DNA from: Dermatemys mawii
Taxonomy: Eukaryota; Chordata; Testudines; Dermatemydidae
Direction of reading: 5' to 3'
Length of the DNA: 64,000 bases
Assembly: GCA_007922305.1 (NCBI GenBank)
Contig: ML677374.1
Location: forward strand, 10,966,492-11,030,491
The first letter of the stretch is position 1; every line of letters begins with the position of its first letter. Of the stretch, positions 12,201-27,200 are shown piece after piece. The notes beneath the pieces are model-generated. The model made no database searches and was not told the origin of the DNA. It saw nothing but the letters and a program-made list of their open reading frames with translations. A program made the translations under genes and the position numbers.

Positions 12201-15200
12201 AGTTCTCAAGAAGGCAAACCATGATCTGGTTAATCCTCCATGCTTAAGAAAACCAGCCCTAGAGCACCTCATTAAGATAATAACATTGTCACTTTTTTTC
12301 CCCATTCTCATTCTAGATGAAGTGGAAGGGAAAGGACTTGTTCGATTTGGTGTGCCGAGCATTAGGACTCAGGGAAACTTGGTTCTTTGGCTTGCAATAC
12401 ACAATAAAAGGAATGTACACCTGGTTAAAGATGGATAAAAAGGTATTGAAAACAATTGGCCTATAAAAACAGCAACCTGTCAACCTCCTTTCAGCTAGGT
12501 TACTCCTATAGGAGCTACTACTTCAGCACAAGAGGTAAAGGCTCATATATTTAGTGATAACCTGTGATTTCTAAATTTTTAAGGCCAGAAGAGACCATTG
12601 TGATCGTTTAGTCTGATCTACTGCATAAAATAAGCCATAGGATTTCACCAGTTGATTCCTGCATCACGCCCATAGTGTTAGTTATTAAACTTAGAATCAG
12701 CAATATTCTTCCTGCTCAGATCTGAAAGGGTTGCTTTTGGCTCAAATGCTGGCTGCTTTCTAACTGATGTCTGGAATTGTGTTCTAAGACATCTGCACCA
12801 TTTTCACTGCTGCTTCTACTAATGCTTATTTTTAAATAGGTTTTGGATCAAGAAATCCCCAAAGACGACCCTGTTAGCTTTCGGTTTTTGGCTAAATTTT
12901 ATCCAGAGAAAGTGGAAGAGGAGCTATTGCAGGAAATTACCCAGCACCTATTCTTCTTGCAGGTCAGGAGGCAGTTTTTAACTGTTAACTTTCTTCATCC
13001 TGTCCCTTTTCGTGATTTGTCTTCTCTGTGTTCTTGTCTGTAGTTTAGTCCTCAATGTGATGCTGCCCGTATCAGGCAAGTTGCAATGTCTCTGTGGGAT
13101 ATCCTAGTTGCAGTCAATAACAGTCATCTCCTCTCTTGGTCAGTGGGCTCATTCACCTTATTAGACTGACCTACTCATTGTTTGGGCTACACCAGCTCTG
13201 GGTCTCCTGGTGGCTTGTGTTGCTGTGTCCCTATTATAGGTGGATTTACAGCTGCTGGGACTTACAGTCCCGAATGTGAAGTAAGCAGTCAGTGTTTTGG
13301 GTGTTAATCCCATGTGAACATTACCTCTGAGAATTTCAAGGTTCATTCATCATTATTAATTACCTATTTTTCCTCCGCAAATGTGTGTGTATGTTAAACC
13401 TTCAAGCGCACCCAGGGAGATTTGGAGAAGCTTTTTACTTGATGGTTGGGGTGAGAAGGAAGAAATGCAGCAAAGCCAGGAAATATAAACAGGTCTATAA
13501 AACTCTTGAGACCCTCCACTTCTTTGGTCTGTAAATCTTCTGAGCCCTGGGGTTGTCAGCTGTTTGAAGGCAAAATCAGACCAGCTTAGCAAATCAGTGT
13601 CTGTAGTTCCTATCACTGCTGCCTCTTGTTTTTGTCTCTTTTGCTCTGCTTCCTGGATTTTTTACCCTTGGGCTGAGAATGGAATAATTTCCACCACTTC
13701 AATAGCTGTTAAGAGGGGAGCTGTTACTAAAGAATTGGAGTTGCTCTTTGTTTTCAGAAGCATAGTGCAGTAGTTGTGAGAGTAGAAGTCTTGAGTCAGG
13801 AATCTGGGGTTCTTTTCTCCTCCTGATGCCCTAAATGATCTCGGGCAAGTTGCTTAGCAGGTCTGTACCTCCGTTTCCCCTCTTTAAATCAAGATTGTAA
13901 TACTTCTCTCCCTCTCAGTGCTGTGAGGCTTAATTAGTATTTGTTAAACACTGTGAAATCTCTGGATGGAAGGTGCTAAAGAACTAAAATAAATTCTACT
14001 GGTGCATTAGAGCTAGTAGCTCCGAAGGGCTGCCTTTCTGATTGAATTGCCAGGGTTGATCATTCCCATTATGCAAGTCCTGGAGACTTTTAAGGTTCTG
14101 GGAATCTTTTGGACACTGTGTACCATGAGCCAAATTCTTGTCTCTCTCATACTGAGTTAACAGGCTTTGCTTGAGGACCTACAGAGAGATGGGTGAGCTC
14201 GAATCCTTCCCGAACCTGGAACAGAGAAACCATGTTGTCACGCCACAGCTGCTATAATAGCCCTTTGTATACACCATGCATAGAGGTTTTGGCCAATTAT
14301 TCATAGAACCACTGCCCTTCCCTTGGCCTGCCCCAGCCCAACATCTCTGTTCTTGTGTACAGAGTCTCTGTAGAGCACTACTCTAGCTAATTCTCAACAG
14401 ACGGGTTCCTCTTTGTAGCAGGACCATGGCAGTTCTGCTTGTTTTTGGAAGTTGGATGTCTGTGCAAAGGAGGTTGGAGGCATGGAATATGATTGTCTAT
14501 ATGCTGTATGATATTAAATATAGAAGCACAGCAGAGATACTTGTTTCCTGTCTAGTATTAATTCATCAAGAAGTTGGACAAATGTCATTGTTCCAAGGAA
14601 TTGTTGTTCAACTTGGATTCTTTTAACCACTTGACATCTGGTTTCTTGAGTCATTTAGGAAAGAGAGGACAGGATGAAAACTCTCCTCTTTGTCTTTCTT
14701 TTAATCCTCATTTTGCTTTTTGTTTTTTTTTCTTTCTCCTTGAACCTGCCTTGACTGGCTTTGACTTTTTCAGATATGCAATTTAGTGTAATTCTTCTCA
14801 TTCCAAAGTAGAAAGACATGGCAAAAAACAAATTTGAACTTGCAGAGTTTCCTGGCCACAAGAACTTCAGATTGCACCTGGATACTAATAGGAAAAACAT
14901 GTACAGACATCTGCATGCCTGCAGATTTCAGCTTTATAGGCTACTGAAATGTCTAAATATTAATGTGGCATAACAGCATTTTTCCATATGTGTGACTATA
15001 ACTACATGACTAAAACTCTTCATAACTTTCTCTGTTCATTAGAGAACAACTATCTGCTGCCTAAAGAAATATAACAATTTATGGTTGGAATATTTAATTT
15101 CAGAATCCCAAAGACCTGTAGACAGAATTTGTCCAAGATCATTTTCAATTGTGAAAGATATGATTTGTAACATGGAGTATGGAAGCAGCAATTTTCCAAT

Positions 15201-18200
15201 TTGGAAGAAAAACCTTTTCATGCTTTCCATTTCAGCAGCTTAGAAATGAGTTTCCCTGCACTATAACACACACTCACAGACTGTGCTCACCAAAGGAATA
15301 AAGTTTCTATAATAAAAATCCTTCCTTGATGTTTCATTTCAGTTCACAGACTCTGCTATCCCAATTCATATTTGTAAAGATAACTGAGTTACCTAAGGTC
15401 ATTCCTTCCTTCCATTTTGGAAGTGTTTTAGGCTATAAATTCCTCAAGACTTGTTTCTGTTTTTAGGTTAAACTCATTTGCATTTGAAAGGGTGATTTGT
15501 GAATATTATGCTGCGTTTCTCTTTTAAATTATTGGGCTAAAATCAGATTTTAAATAAATAAAACCCCTCACATTAGTACCTGTGTTACTAATATCAGTTT
15601 AGGTAATTAAAATGGAAAGAATGTTAATATATCAATTTTTTTTATCATTTATGCTGTTTTTTCCTTCTGAACTTTCTGTGCTTGGCTGAGCCCAGTCAAC
15701 CTAAAACACTTGTTAGTTTCACTGTTTTACTAGTCAGTTTTACATTGGACTAGTGAAGGAGAACCACAGTGTTGTAATCTTTGAGCTTCAAGCACTGCAG
15801 AACTGTATGTATTGAGCCTTTTTTATTTTTATTTTTTTACATTTGAGAAAATTTTTATTAACTTTATATTTTGTAAGGCTGTTTTAAAACAAAATGTAAC
15901 CGTTTGGCCTAAGCTAGCTGCTAGAGCCCGTTTTAGATCTAGTGGACCAGATTCCCAGCTGGTGCAAATGGAGGTCGCTCTTCTGGAGACAATTACATTA
16001 TTTTGCTGATTTACAGTAGCTGAGGAGCTGGCTCACTGCTTTTTAATGGTAAAAGCAAGATGTGTTCTAGCGTCTCTCCTGGATCTATGTGCTTGAGTGC
16101 CAAATAGATGGGGGAGAGAGTGAGTGGTGAGTCATTCTGCATATACAAATGTGGCATAATGAATAAACCTGATGATTCCAGATTCACAGTAATGAAAGCT
16201 TCGCCCTTGCATTTTTCTCACCCTTGTGGAAAAAACCTGCTCTTGCCATTTTAAAATTTAAGAATTTGTGATGTCAAGCAAATGGAGCATTATATTTTCA
16301 TTGGGTTTTCTTACTGCTGTTAAAATGTTTCTTTAGTTTTAACACTTTTTCTTCGGAGACATAATTTTCATTTACATTCAGGGAGATTTACACCACTCTG
16401 GTAGTGTAGAGGGGCCTGGAAATGGAGGCATGTTTGTGTTGCTGAAGTGGTATAAAGCAGGCTTTGTATACATAGGAATTGGGCCCTTGATCTCGAGTTG
16501 AACACTTGTTTTCCAGGAAAATGTTGTATCTCAATAGTTCTCAGATGATCTCTGAGAATATTATGTTCTTGTAAAGCACCTTTTATCTACTGTAAGTTGG
16601 AACCACTTTTTTTAAAAAAAAATTTCACACAGGAAAAAACCTGGGTTAAAGTGAAATGAAGGCTAGAGGTGCATATTAGTGGTTTGAATGTGTATTACCT
16701 TTTAATAACTTTTGCGTTAAGAGAAAATTCAAATTTCAGAAAACCAGGCCAGAGTTAAGATAAAATTCACAAGAAATCCAAACCTTTAACACCATGGAAA
16801 TTCACAAAGTAGCCGAATAACCTTAACTCTGTGCCGGTAATGAAGTGCTGAGAAAATAAGAAACATGCACTACTATATGGTACTTTATCCATCCAAAACA
16901 AGTGTCTTCATTTTAGCATTGATCTCAAAAACTAGGATACTTTTCATCTTAATCATACAGTAGTTGAGCATCTTTCTGGCCTTCTCTGTGGTGATATACA
17001 ACATGTGCACACAAATCTTCCAAATTGCCAAATAAACAAATAGCATATGGAAGGCAGTCATTCCTCATTCTTCATTAAGATTCTGATCTTTGGGGAGTGC
17101 TCACTACCTATGACTCATGTGTCATTCGACTATTCACATGTCTTTAGAGCCCAAGCAAGTGTGTTTCTCCTCATATGCCTGGATCATAAGGTTAGAGCAG
17201 TTAGATGAAAAGTGTGCAAGTTAGCATGATGAGAAATCATTTCACTTAGTATTGGATATGTGTGCATGAAACAAATGATAAAATCTATGTTTTATAGTAC
17301 GCTTTTTCAATCATTTGCAAGACAGGATGGATAGTTTGGCTATCCTCACAGAGATACCAGTCAGCTATCTTAACTGTGACTGCCATACTTTCAAAGATTT
17401 GGGTTTCCTGTAAATTTAACCTTAACTTTTGAATATCCTGCGTTTCTAAAGTGTATTTTTTGTTTGTGGTTGCTGTTATTATCTCATAACTGTTTATTTC
17501 TGGTGCCAGACTGTGGTGAGGGCTTGTTTAATTCACTTCAAGCTTAGTTTAAGTCCTGATTTTTGGATTGTCTTTCAAACTTGGTACTTTGTTTTTCCGT
17601 CTTTAGGTAAAGAAACAGATATTGGATGAAGAAATCTACTGCTCTCCAGAAGCCACAGTTTTATTGGCTTCTTATGCTGTGCAGGCTAAGGTTAGTGCAC
17701 AAAAGTGCCTTTTCTTTTTATTCAATTTTTATCAAACATGATTATACAGTTTTAACTAACATACACAATACTGTTTAAACTTTGCTGTGAAGAAAGTAGG
17801 TCAACTGAGGACATGGAGGTATTGCAGAAAGAGGAGTGTTGTATATAATTACTTGCAATTAGGAAGAGAGGCTTGTTTGCTATTTTACATTATGCTTTTA
17901 ACAAGTTAGAGGACTAAAATTAGATCCTCTTCTCTGGATTGTCCTGTTGCACTAAGAGGCAGAGTGTGAACATGTGAATATCTTGATCCTGAAACATCTG
18001 TATATAGCACTTTGGTATAAGCTTATATTAAAACGTAAAATTATTCCTGGTTCTTTAGAAGATGTCCATGGATCCTGCAGGTGGCTGGTGCCCTAGTTCC
18101 TATTGAAATCAATGGGGACTGAGGACATTGAGCATCTTTAAGTATCCGAGGTCACCATATGCTCACAGGGGTCAAAATTGCCTCGGAAGGTCAGCATGAA

Positions 18201-21200
18201 GCCCTCTGTGGTGCTGACTGCAGTAGCCATGTGTGGGTATGTGTACAGGAGGAATAGCTGAGCCAGCAAAGCCACCACATCCCCAGAATGCAGCTGAAGT
18301 GGGCTCCTTGTTGGCTCCGAGTCAGCTGAGGTGAAGGAGGATGTCGGGGGGGAGACGACAGGGAAGGAGTCACTGGATCTGTAGTTACATGGATTCACAG
18401 GCTGGAACTTCTGCAAGGGGCTGTGAAGGGACTGTGCCTAGTATTTCAATCTTTAGGCTAGAAGAGAGGCTTGTTGAAGCCACATGCCTTGGCCATGGAC
18501 TAACGACAAATTCCATACCTCAAACCCATCTAGGGGATCCCTGCACAAAGCCCATTTACTTGGGCTGTACTTCCCCCTTGAGACAGTCATTAGACAAAAG
18601 TTGTCCAGCTACCAAATTCTCCAGCATCCTTCAGGTATTTAACCTAGTCTGTTTTCTTCTCCTATGACAGTATGGTGACTATGACCCGAATTTTCATGAG
18701 CCAGGCTTTCTTGCCCAAGAAGAGCTGTTACCCAAAAGAGTAAGTATTTCCCATGCCTGAACATAAATATCTTTAGCTGCATGAAGAAGCAAATATTTTT
18801 GTACAGCTATCTGTAACCGCAGGAATTCACTGCGTGTTTTCTCTGTACTTGGTAAGAAGTCCCAGCTGTGAACTTTGACACTTATACACTGTGTTGTTTG
18901 GGAGCGGCAGGAGGTAAACAGCACTGACAACACACGTCTTCATATGTTCAAAAGAAAACCAAATCCTTCCCTGCTTTGTAGGTCCTCAGGCAATATCAGA
19001 TGACAACAGACATGTGGGAAGAAAAGATATCGGCTTGGTATGCAGAGCACCGGGGTATTGCCAGGTACTGTTAACATCTCTTGGGAGAGCATAGATCTGT
19101 TCATTACATCAGTACAACCCACTTGACTTCAGTGAGGTTTTACAGATATAAGTCATTGGATGGATATCTGACTCCCATTTGTGTTGGTTTATCAACATTA
19201 TATTCCTAATAGGACCGTTTATTGCTGAATGGAAAAATACAGTATTTTGGTACTAAGCTCCCACTCATACCAGGTGCTGAGCAACTGAGAGAGATTTAGT
19301 GCCTTCAACTTGCATTGAAGCCAATGAAGGGGTTGAGGCCCTGTTTCAGAGTCACGCCATACCAGGCCCTGTGTTAAACTAAAGAGAATGAACCTCGTAT
19401 ATCTCATACCTGCTCAGGGAAATGAGAAAAATTGCTAGGATTATAGAGTCACGAGTCTACTTAGCTAGGAATCAAGACCGATGGAGGGTGGAGGAGGAGG
19501 AGGGAATCCACCTGTCCAAGAATCATGTTGTTTGTCTTCATGCTGTTCCATGTTGATGCTCCAGGGCTTCTACAACTAACAAAGATGTACTTCTCCTGTC
19601 TGGCAATAAAATAAAACTCAGTAAGAATTTTAGACATCTAGAGTTGATCGAGCCCAGGGATGGGCAAACTATGGCCCGCGGGCCACATCCGGCCCGCGGG
19701 CTCTTCCCAACAGCCCCTGAGCTCCCGGCCCCTCCAGATCAGCGTGTCTGGCAGCATGGTAAGGGGGCGGGGGTGGGGAGTTGAATAAGGGGCAGAGGGT
19801 GTCAGGGGATGGGGACTGGGAAGTGTGGGGGTTGGATAGGGCATGGGAGTCCCAGGGGGACTGTCAGGGTGTAGGGGTATGGGTAGGGGTTGGGGCAGTC
19901 TGAGAGCAGAAGGGTTGGATAAGGAGAAAGGTCCTGGGGGGTGATGGGGGCAGAGGGGTCTCGGGAGAGAGTAGTGAGGGGACAAGGAATGGGGGTGTGG
20001 TTGGATGGATTGGGGATTCTGCGGGGCCAGTCGGGGTGGAAAGTGGATGGGGGTCGGATAGTGGGTGGGGACAGGCTGTTTGGGGAGGCACAGCCTTCCC
20101 TACCCAGCCCTCCATACAATTTTGAACCCCGATGTGGCCTTCAGACCAAAAAGTTTGCCCACCCCAATCTAGCCCAGTTTGTTTGAATTCATTTTTCTTT
20201 GTTTAATTGCCCTGGATGCACGTTAACATTCTCTCCTCAAAGAAAACAAGGAATACTTGTGGCACCTTAGAGACTAACCAGTTTATTTCAGCATAAGCTT
20301 TCGTGGGCTATAGCCCACTTCATCAGATGCATAAAATGGAACACACAAAGAAGTAAGATGCATTTATATACACAGAAAGCATAAAAAGTTGGAAATTACC
20401 ATACCAATTCTAAGAGGCTGTTTAATTTGGATGAGCTATTATCAGGAGGAGAAAAAAACCTTTTGTAGTGATGGTCAAGTAGATCTGTGTCTGACAGTTG
20501 ACAAGAAGGTGTGAAGGAAACTTAACTTAGGGAAATAGATTCAATTAGTGTAATGACTAAGCCATTCACAGTCCTTGTTTAACCCTTGGTTGATAGTGTC
20601 CAATTTGTATTAAACAAGGACTATGAATGGCTTAGTCATGGTTGGAATTTACTTGGATTTCCAAGTGTAATCACTCTTGTGCTTTCTAGGGATGAAGCAA
20701 AGATGAATTACTTGAAAATTGCTCAGGACTTGGAGATGTATGGTGTCAATTATTTTCCTATTGCTGTAAGTGTATTTTTATTTGCTATAGATTAATTGAT
20801 TCTAAATCTTCAGCCCAGTTAAGGCCAGTGTTTCCTGATATTTGGAGCAGGGGACTTAGAACTAGGATTCATAGGTTCTGTTTTTACCTCTGCCACTGAC
20901 TGGCCATGTGCCCACGGACACACTACTCTCTGTTTATTAGTCTGCAAAATATATACAATAAGTTTCTGTGAATAGAACTACTAGGCTTAATTACTTAATG
21001 TTTGTAAGAGGTCTTTGATATTTGCATGTGATGACCCCCTAGGGAGGTCACTTATGGTGACTGAGCCTGGGATCTCTGGATTTAAAACTATGGGCTTCTA
21101 CTGGCTAAGCTTAAAGGACCAGGCCTGTTAGCTAGAAGTGGCAGTAGACTAATAAAGCTCTTATATGATGGAGACATTAGCCTCTAAAATATATAAATTG

Positions 21201-24200
21201 CTTAGAATAAACAAATTGCTGGAGTGTGCTTGTACATGCCACCAGAAATAGTGTTGATGGTAATTTATTGTATTCCTTTGCAGCAAAATAAGAGCGACAC
21301 AGATCTCCTACTGGGAGTTGATGCTAAAGGTATTCATGTCTACAGCAGAAATAACAAGCTCTCTCCAAATAAGTCTTTTGAATGGAGTGGTATCAGAAAC
21401 ATTTCCTATAGTGAGAAAGAGGTAGGATGGATCTAACCTCTTACTTTCTTCTTGGGCGTGTGTGCGCACACAGGGATTCTTGTAATAAATTGGAAGCTGT
21501 CTGTCTGAACAGTTGAAAAATCTGAGGATGGGGGATTTGTAACAAAACTCAGAATTATGGGCCTGAATTTTTTTCCCCAGAGGTGCTGAGTACCTGTAGC
21601 ACCCATTGGTTTCAAGGGGAGCGATGGGTGCTCAGCCCTCTCTGAAAACTCAGCACATCATTGCAATCTGATGGCTCTTTGACCTGTGAAAAAAGTCTGG
21701 TGGTTTGTGTTCATTTTCCAGAAGATAAGGCCTACAAAAGCCACCATGATTGGCTTCTCCACGGAGGCAACTGGAGCCAAGGATTGAATGGTCCACGAAG
21801 ACTGAACTCTATCTTCATTTACAGAGCTGGTTCCTCCAGGTCAGGATGGAGGCACTATGGCAAGAGAGGGCATGTAGGGAGACTTATGCATTTTCTACCT
21901 GCACTCTACCTGTTGTGTGGATAAGTAGACAACTTCCTTCTCCAGAGCTATAAATCCAGGATGTTTCATAAGAATTCAATCGGTTTTGAAGAGGTTACAG
22001 ATCATCCTCCAAATAAAAGAGAAGGGGGAGTGTGGAGGGGAAAGTGTGAGAAGGACCTGAAATATTCGTAGCTGGAAGACTGATCAGGAGAAAACATCAG
22101 CACTGGAATCCCTGGGAATTAACAATAAAAGCAGAACATAGTCTGTCCCTTTCATTTCAACGAGTCCTTTCAAATTGGGGTCCAAATGCTGCTCTGGTGT
22201 AAATCCAAAGTCAGAGGTGTACATGTATTAAAACATTCATTATCTTCTACTATTCAAACACAGCCTTTTTTTGGGCAAGATGTTTGAATGACTGTTACCT
22301 ACAGAGTGAAATGTGCTATAACAAGTTATTTATCATCTCAGGGACATGGTATCTGAAATCAGACGATGGGCACTGAGATTATGCAACAAAATGCAAAGGA
22401 GTGAATTGGAATAGAGTGCTAATTCATGAGTCGCAGCAAAGACCAGGTTCTAAAAGAAGAGAGCTGCTTTTATTGTACTGTTGAGTTGAATGCAACATAG
22501 GAAGTGGAACACTCTGTGCTGGCCCTCTTGCAATATAGCTCTTTTTCACTTCTCAGAAAACAATTTGGGAGACGGATTCTTAATAAGGAAAAGCAAAAAT
22601 TTCATGAATGGGTCCTGATGTGCAGGAGTTTTTATCCTTCAGGCCTTTTGTTGTGTATTTCCTTTTCATTTGTTTTATAACCAGAGTGGTGGTGGATACG
22701 TCACAAGGGCAGGCTCGGAATATTACATTTGTTAAAATAACAGCTTACTTCCTTATAATGATGACTCTTGAGTTTGATGGCCTCAATCCACTTCATCGCA
22801 AAGCCCCTGGCTCTAACTGGCCCCATTGCTGAGAGTTTCAGCTTCTAAAATCCCTTAGCAATCTGATTGCAGGACAGGAAACTGAGAACTCTTGTCATCA
22901 AATCCCAACTCCTGTCTCTGATTCTCAATGAGGTCTCTAGCAAGCATTAACATCTTGCCTCAGCTTCCCCTCTGTGCTGGGGATAATACTTTCTTGTAGG
23001 TGTGGGTTTATTATTGTCTGCTGTAGAAATAATATTGAATAGTTTCAGCTTTTTATTGATCCAGATTTTTCTTCTTCCTTTTATTTTTCCAGTTAACTAT
23101 TAAGCCTCTTGACAAAAAAGCAGAAGTTTTCAAATTCTTTTCTTCTCAGCTCAAAGTGAACAAACTGGTAAGTGGGCTGCTGCTCTTTTTTAAAAATCTG
23201 AATGTAATAACAATCCCAGTTGCATTGAGTGATATCAGAATGAGAACTCTTATTCTGAGAATAGCCTCCATGGTCGTGTATCATGAGTATTGGTACTTAA
23301 AAGGCCTGAAAACATAATAAAATGTAGTGTTGCAGTGATCTGGTAAAAATCAATGAGAGAAACTGGCATATCATATTGTGCCCTCATGAAAGAACCCACC
23401 GAGGGATCAGGAAACATTTTGTGTCTGAACATGTGTGTTTTCCTCTAAATTATTCTGTTTGTGGGTCGGTTTGCACTCTTTTTAGATTGGGCATGGGAGG
23501 ACACTTGCCAACTGTGTAAAAAAACCAGAGAGCTGCAGGAAAATCTTGCGGATCTAAGGCTAGGGCATTGTGGGGAGGCACGATACCCCCTTTGCTTCCT
23601 TAGGAGCGGTACTTCTGTGAACAACAAGGAAAGGGAAGCAGCATACGATGCTGCCGCCTGGGTTGGCATTATCTTTCACTGAACTATACTTGTGGGATTG
23701 ATGGGGAAGACACTGGTTCAGTCTTCTCCCTAGCTAACCATATCCTTTCCCAACCTGCAGAGCCCTCATCTTATTATGCACTTGAAGAGAGTCTTCTGCA
23801 AGTGACCTGCCATGCCACTACTGCTCTTCTCCCTAGTACGCCCCCACCCCAGACTAATTTCATTTACCTGTCCTACACCAGCAGAACTAGAGGAGAAATT
23901 GATGCCAGAGAAGGTGACTGAATAAGGAGAGACTGTCAGCCTGTTCTGAACCTATCCAAATCATATATTTGCTGACTAAAGATGTGCCTTACCTTGACTT
24001 GCTAGGCTAGAAACCTACAAACCTAATTATCACTTTTATTGGAGGAGGAGGAATTGCTAGCTCCTGATGATTCTGAAGTTAGCCCCCAAGTAGGAGATGT
24101 GTTTGCATTCCTGTGCAGTGCTCTTCATCCAGCTCACTGCAATTCACTTGTGTTGCAATTGCGTTGCTTTTTGCAGATTTTACAGCTGTGCATTGAAAAC

Positions 24201-27200
24201 CATGACTTGTTCATGAGAAGAAGAAAAGTGGACTCCATTGAGATCCAGCAAATGAAAGCTCAGGCCAGGGAGGAAAAGGCTAGAAAAAAAGTAGGTTCCT
24301 TCTACTCCTTGTTGCTGCAAGTATTTTATTCCATACATTCTTCTTCACCCTACTTGCTCATACCATGATCAGCGATTGAATGTGTGTGTGTGTGCTCTCA
24401 ATGGTGTCTGTGTGGATGCATGTGGAGGGACTGGGAATATGAGCAGCTATGGGAGGTGTGGAATATCTGAAGATATGTGTTTGTGTATAGGTGGTAGAGG
24501 GATGGTCATGAGCAGGTGTAGTACAAAGGGAGGAGTGACACAAGTGCTCCATATTGACAGCACTTTTAAATAACCAGGCCCACCAGCTGTTGGGCTCAAT
24601 ATGGATGAGCTGCTGTGGCAATTTGCAAGCTGCCCTGAGAGTGGCAGCTAGCCGTGCAGCAGCCAGACAGTTTTCAGTTCTCTAGAAATATTTACCCAAT
24701 TTTCCCTGCAGTCCCAGTGAGTGAGCATCATTCATTATCTTTCCAGATGGAGACTCAAAGGCTAGCTAGGGAGAAGCAGCTCCGAGAAGAAGCAGAGCGA
24801 GCCAAAGAAGAGCTGGAAAGGCGCCTCTTCCAGCTGGAAGATGAAGCCAGGCAAGCCAATGAGGCACTGGTGAGCATTACAGTAGTCTGTGAATGTCGTC
24901 TGGCCTTGATTTATTAGCTCCTTTTCCTGTGGCGTTAGCTAGGACACCGAGGGAATGGCTAATAGTCCCATAGGTTTTTATTGCAGTGAGTTTCGGCGGC
25001 TGGGTCAATTGACTCTGGCTCACAGGACTCGGGCTGCAGGGCTAAAAATGGCAGTGTAGCTGTTTGGACTCAGCCAGGAACCCAGACTCTGAGACCCTCT
25101 GTTCTCATGAGGTCTCAGGCCTGGGGTTCCAGCCCACGTTCGAATGTCAATGCTGCAATTTTTAGCTGTGCAGCCTGCGCCGGTTGACCTGGGCCAGCCA
25201 TGACGATGGCACAAGGCTTTCATTGCCGTGCAGATGTTCCCTGAGGGTTATTGTTAAGGAAAGGAGGGGGACTTTCTGGAAGGCAAGGCATGCTTGCACT
25301 CTTGCAGGGAGCCAGGCCTGCCCCCAGTCTCCCATTTGCTGGAAACCACCCGCTTCCCCCTGATTTTTCTGCCAACACCTTGTTCAGGGCAGGAACCAGA
25401 GAGAGAGGAAAGCAGGCTGCATCAAGAACTGAAGTTGTGGAGACATCTGTATGAAGCCAGCAGCAAGTGGGACTGGCAGCTGAAAGGAGGCAGGCAGAGT
25501 TCACTAGGCTCTGCCCATTTGCATGATGTCTTAGTCCAGCGCTGAGTAAAGAAAGAGAGGTCTTGTATGGTGGAAGGAGTGAGGGAGAGAGGAAGGCAAG
25601 AATACTGGCGCAGAGGGAGATGAGAGATCCTGGAAATGTTTACTGAGGGCCTAGAGCCAAGTAAAGAAGGCTAAAGACGAATATAATGATCCTTGGTATG
25701 TTAAGGGTTAACATTATTATGATCTGCTGGGGAAAAACCATCTGCTTCTAAGCTGACTGTGGCTATTTTTCCTTTCTAAATGTTGCGTCACAGTAGCCAA
25801 GATAAATCATGTCTCTTTTTAGCTCCGATCCCAGGAAACCGCAGAGCTGCTGGCCGAGAAAGCTCAGATTGCAGAAGAAGAGGCCAAACTGCTGGCACAG
25901 AATGCTGCAGAAGCTGAGCAAGAGCGACAGAGGTTGGAGATCACAGCACTGAAAACCAAGGAGGAGAAGCGTCTGATGGAGCAGAAGATGCGGGAGACCG
26001 AGCTGATCGCAGTAAAACTGGTGAAAGAGTCGGATCGCAGGTTAGATTGGCTTGTGGGTTTGGTGGGTGGCATCTGTCAGCCATGGGACTTGTGGATATG
26101 CTGTGTGAATATCTTCCCACAGTTTGTGTGGAAGGAGGAAGTCTTGTGAATGCTAATTAATTAATTGTGAATCCTCCTAATTAGAGGAGTTTAAATTCAT
26201 AAGTGGTTTGCAGGACTCTATTATGGGGTTCCTAGCCCAGTGTAGTGCATTTAATAGAGAGACTGTTGTAGATTATGTATATTCTATTGTTCGCATGTGT
26301 ATGGAATCCTAGGGCTCGGTGCTGTCCTAAAATACAGTGCGTGCCTCATGTTATCTGTTGTTACAGGTATTTGTAAAGTACTTATCACCCTGGTACCTGA
26401 GGGCACTTTGTTTATACTTATTCATGGTGTTAAACAACATTTTCCCAAAACATGGAGCACTTACTTTTCAAACCAGCATCCCAGAAAGGATCTTTGATGC
26501 CAGATAATGGTTGAGGGCCCAGAGAGTACAAGACAATGGCTGCAGAACTGACCTATAGGAACTAGAGGGAGAAGATCTATTAAATCAGCCAGCTAATTGA
26601 GGACTGTTCTCTCAATCACCTCTTCTTGTACGTTGTCCAGTTTTCAATGTCTTTCAGGCTTTCACCTGTGGAGACTATTTCAGAGGCTAACAGATGTCTC
26701 TCAGGAACCCAGCGAGGTGCATGAACTCAGTGTGTTGCCATGTGTTTGAATGTACCACCTAACAGTCACAATATGTTTGTCTGATAGAGCCAAAGAAGCT
26801 GAACATCTAAAACAGGACCTGCTTGAAGCCAGGGAAGCTGAACGAAAAGCAAAGCAGAAACTTCTGGAAGTAACTAAGCTTAATTATCTTGTAAGTTATC
26901 CAATTTAGGTTCTGGTGGCAGCACTTTATTGGAGAGTGGACAAATAAACAACCATCATTTAAATATAGATCCAATGTAACTAACAAGTAAATATACATTC
27001 TCCATGAAGCTTGCTCAAGACACTTTTTGTTACCAAGCTGATGTATTTATAATGTCTTTGTACTTTGCAGTCTTTACATTTTAACATACCATGATAATTT
27101 AAGGAATCTCTCACTCACTCGTTCACCATCACTGTTAATCACTTAGCACACACAGTACCCAGAGATGTTTTCAATTTAAGGATACCTGGACGTTGTATTG

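Noticed and set aside
19638..20186. Several 80-115 codon open frames on both strands
   Set aside because: All fall in the hAT-like element at 19655-20166; proline-rich text comes from its G-rich repeats.
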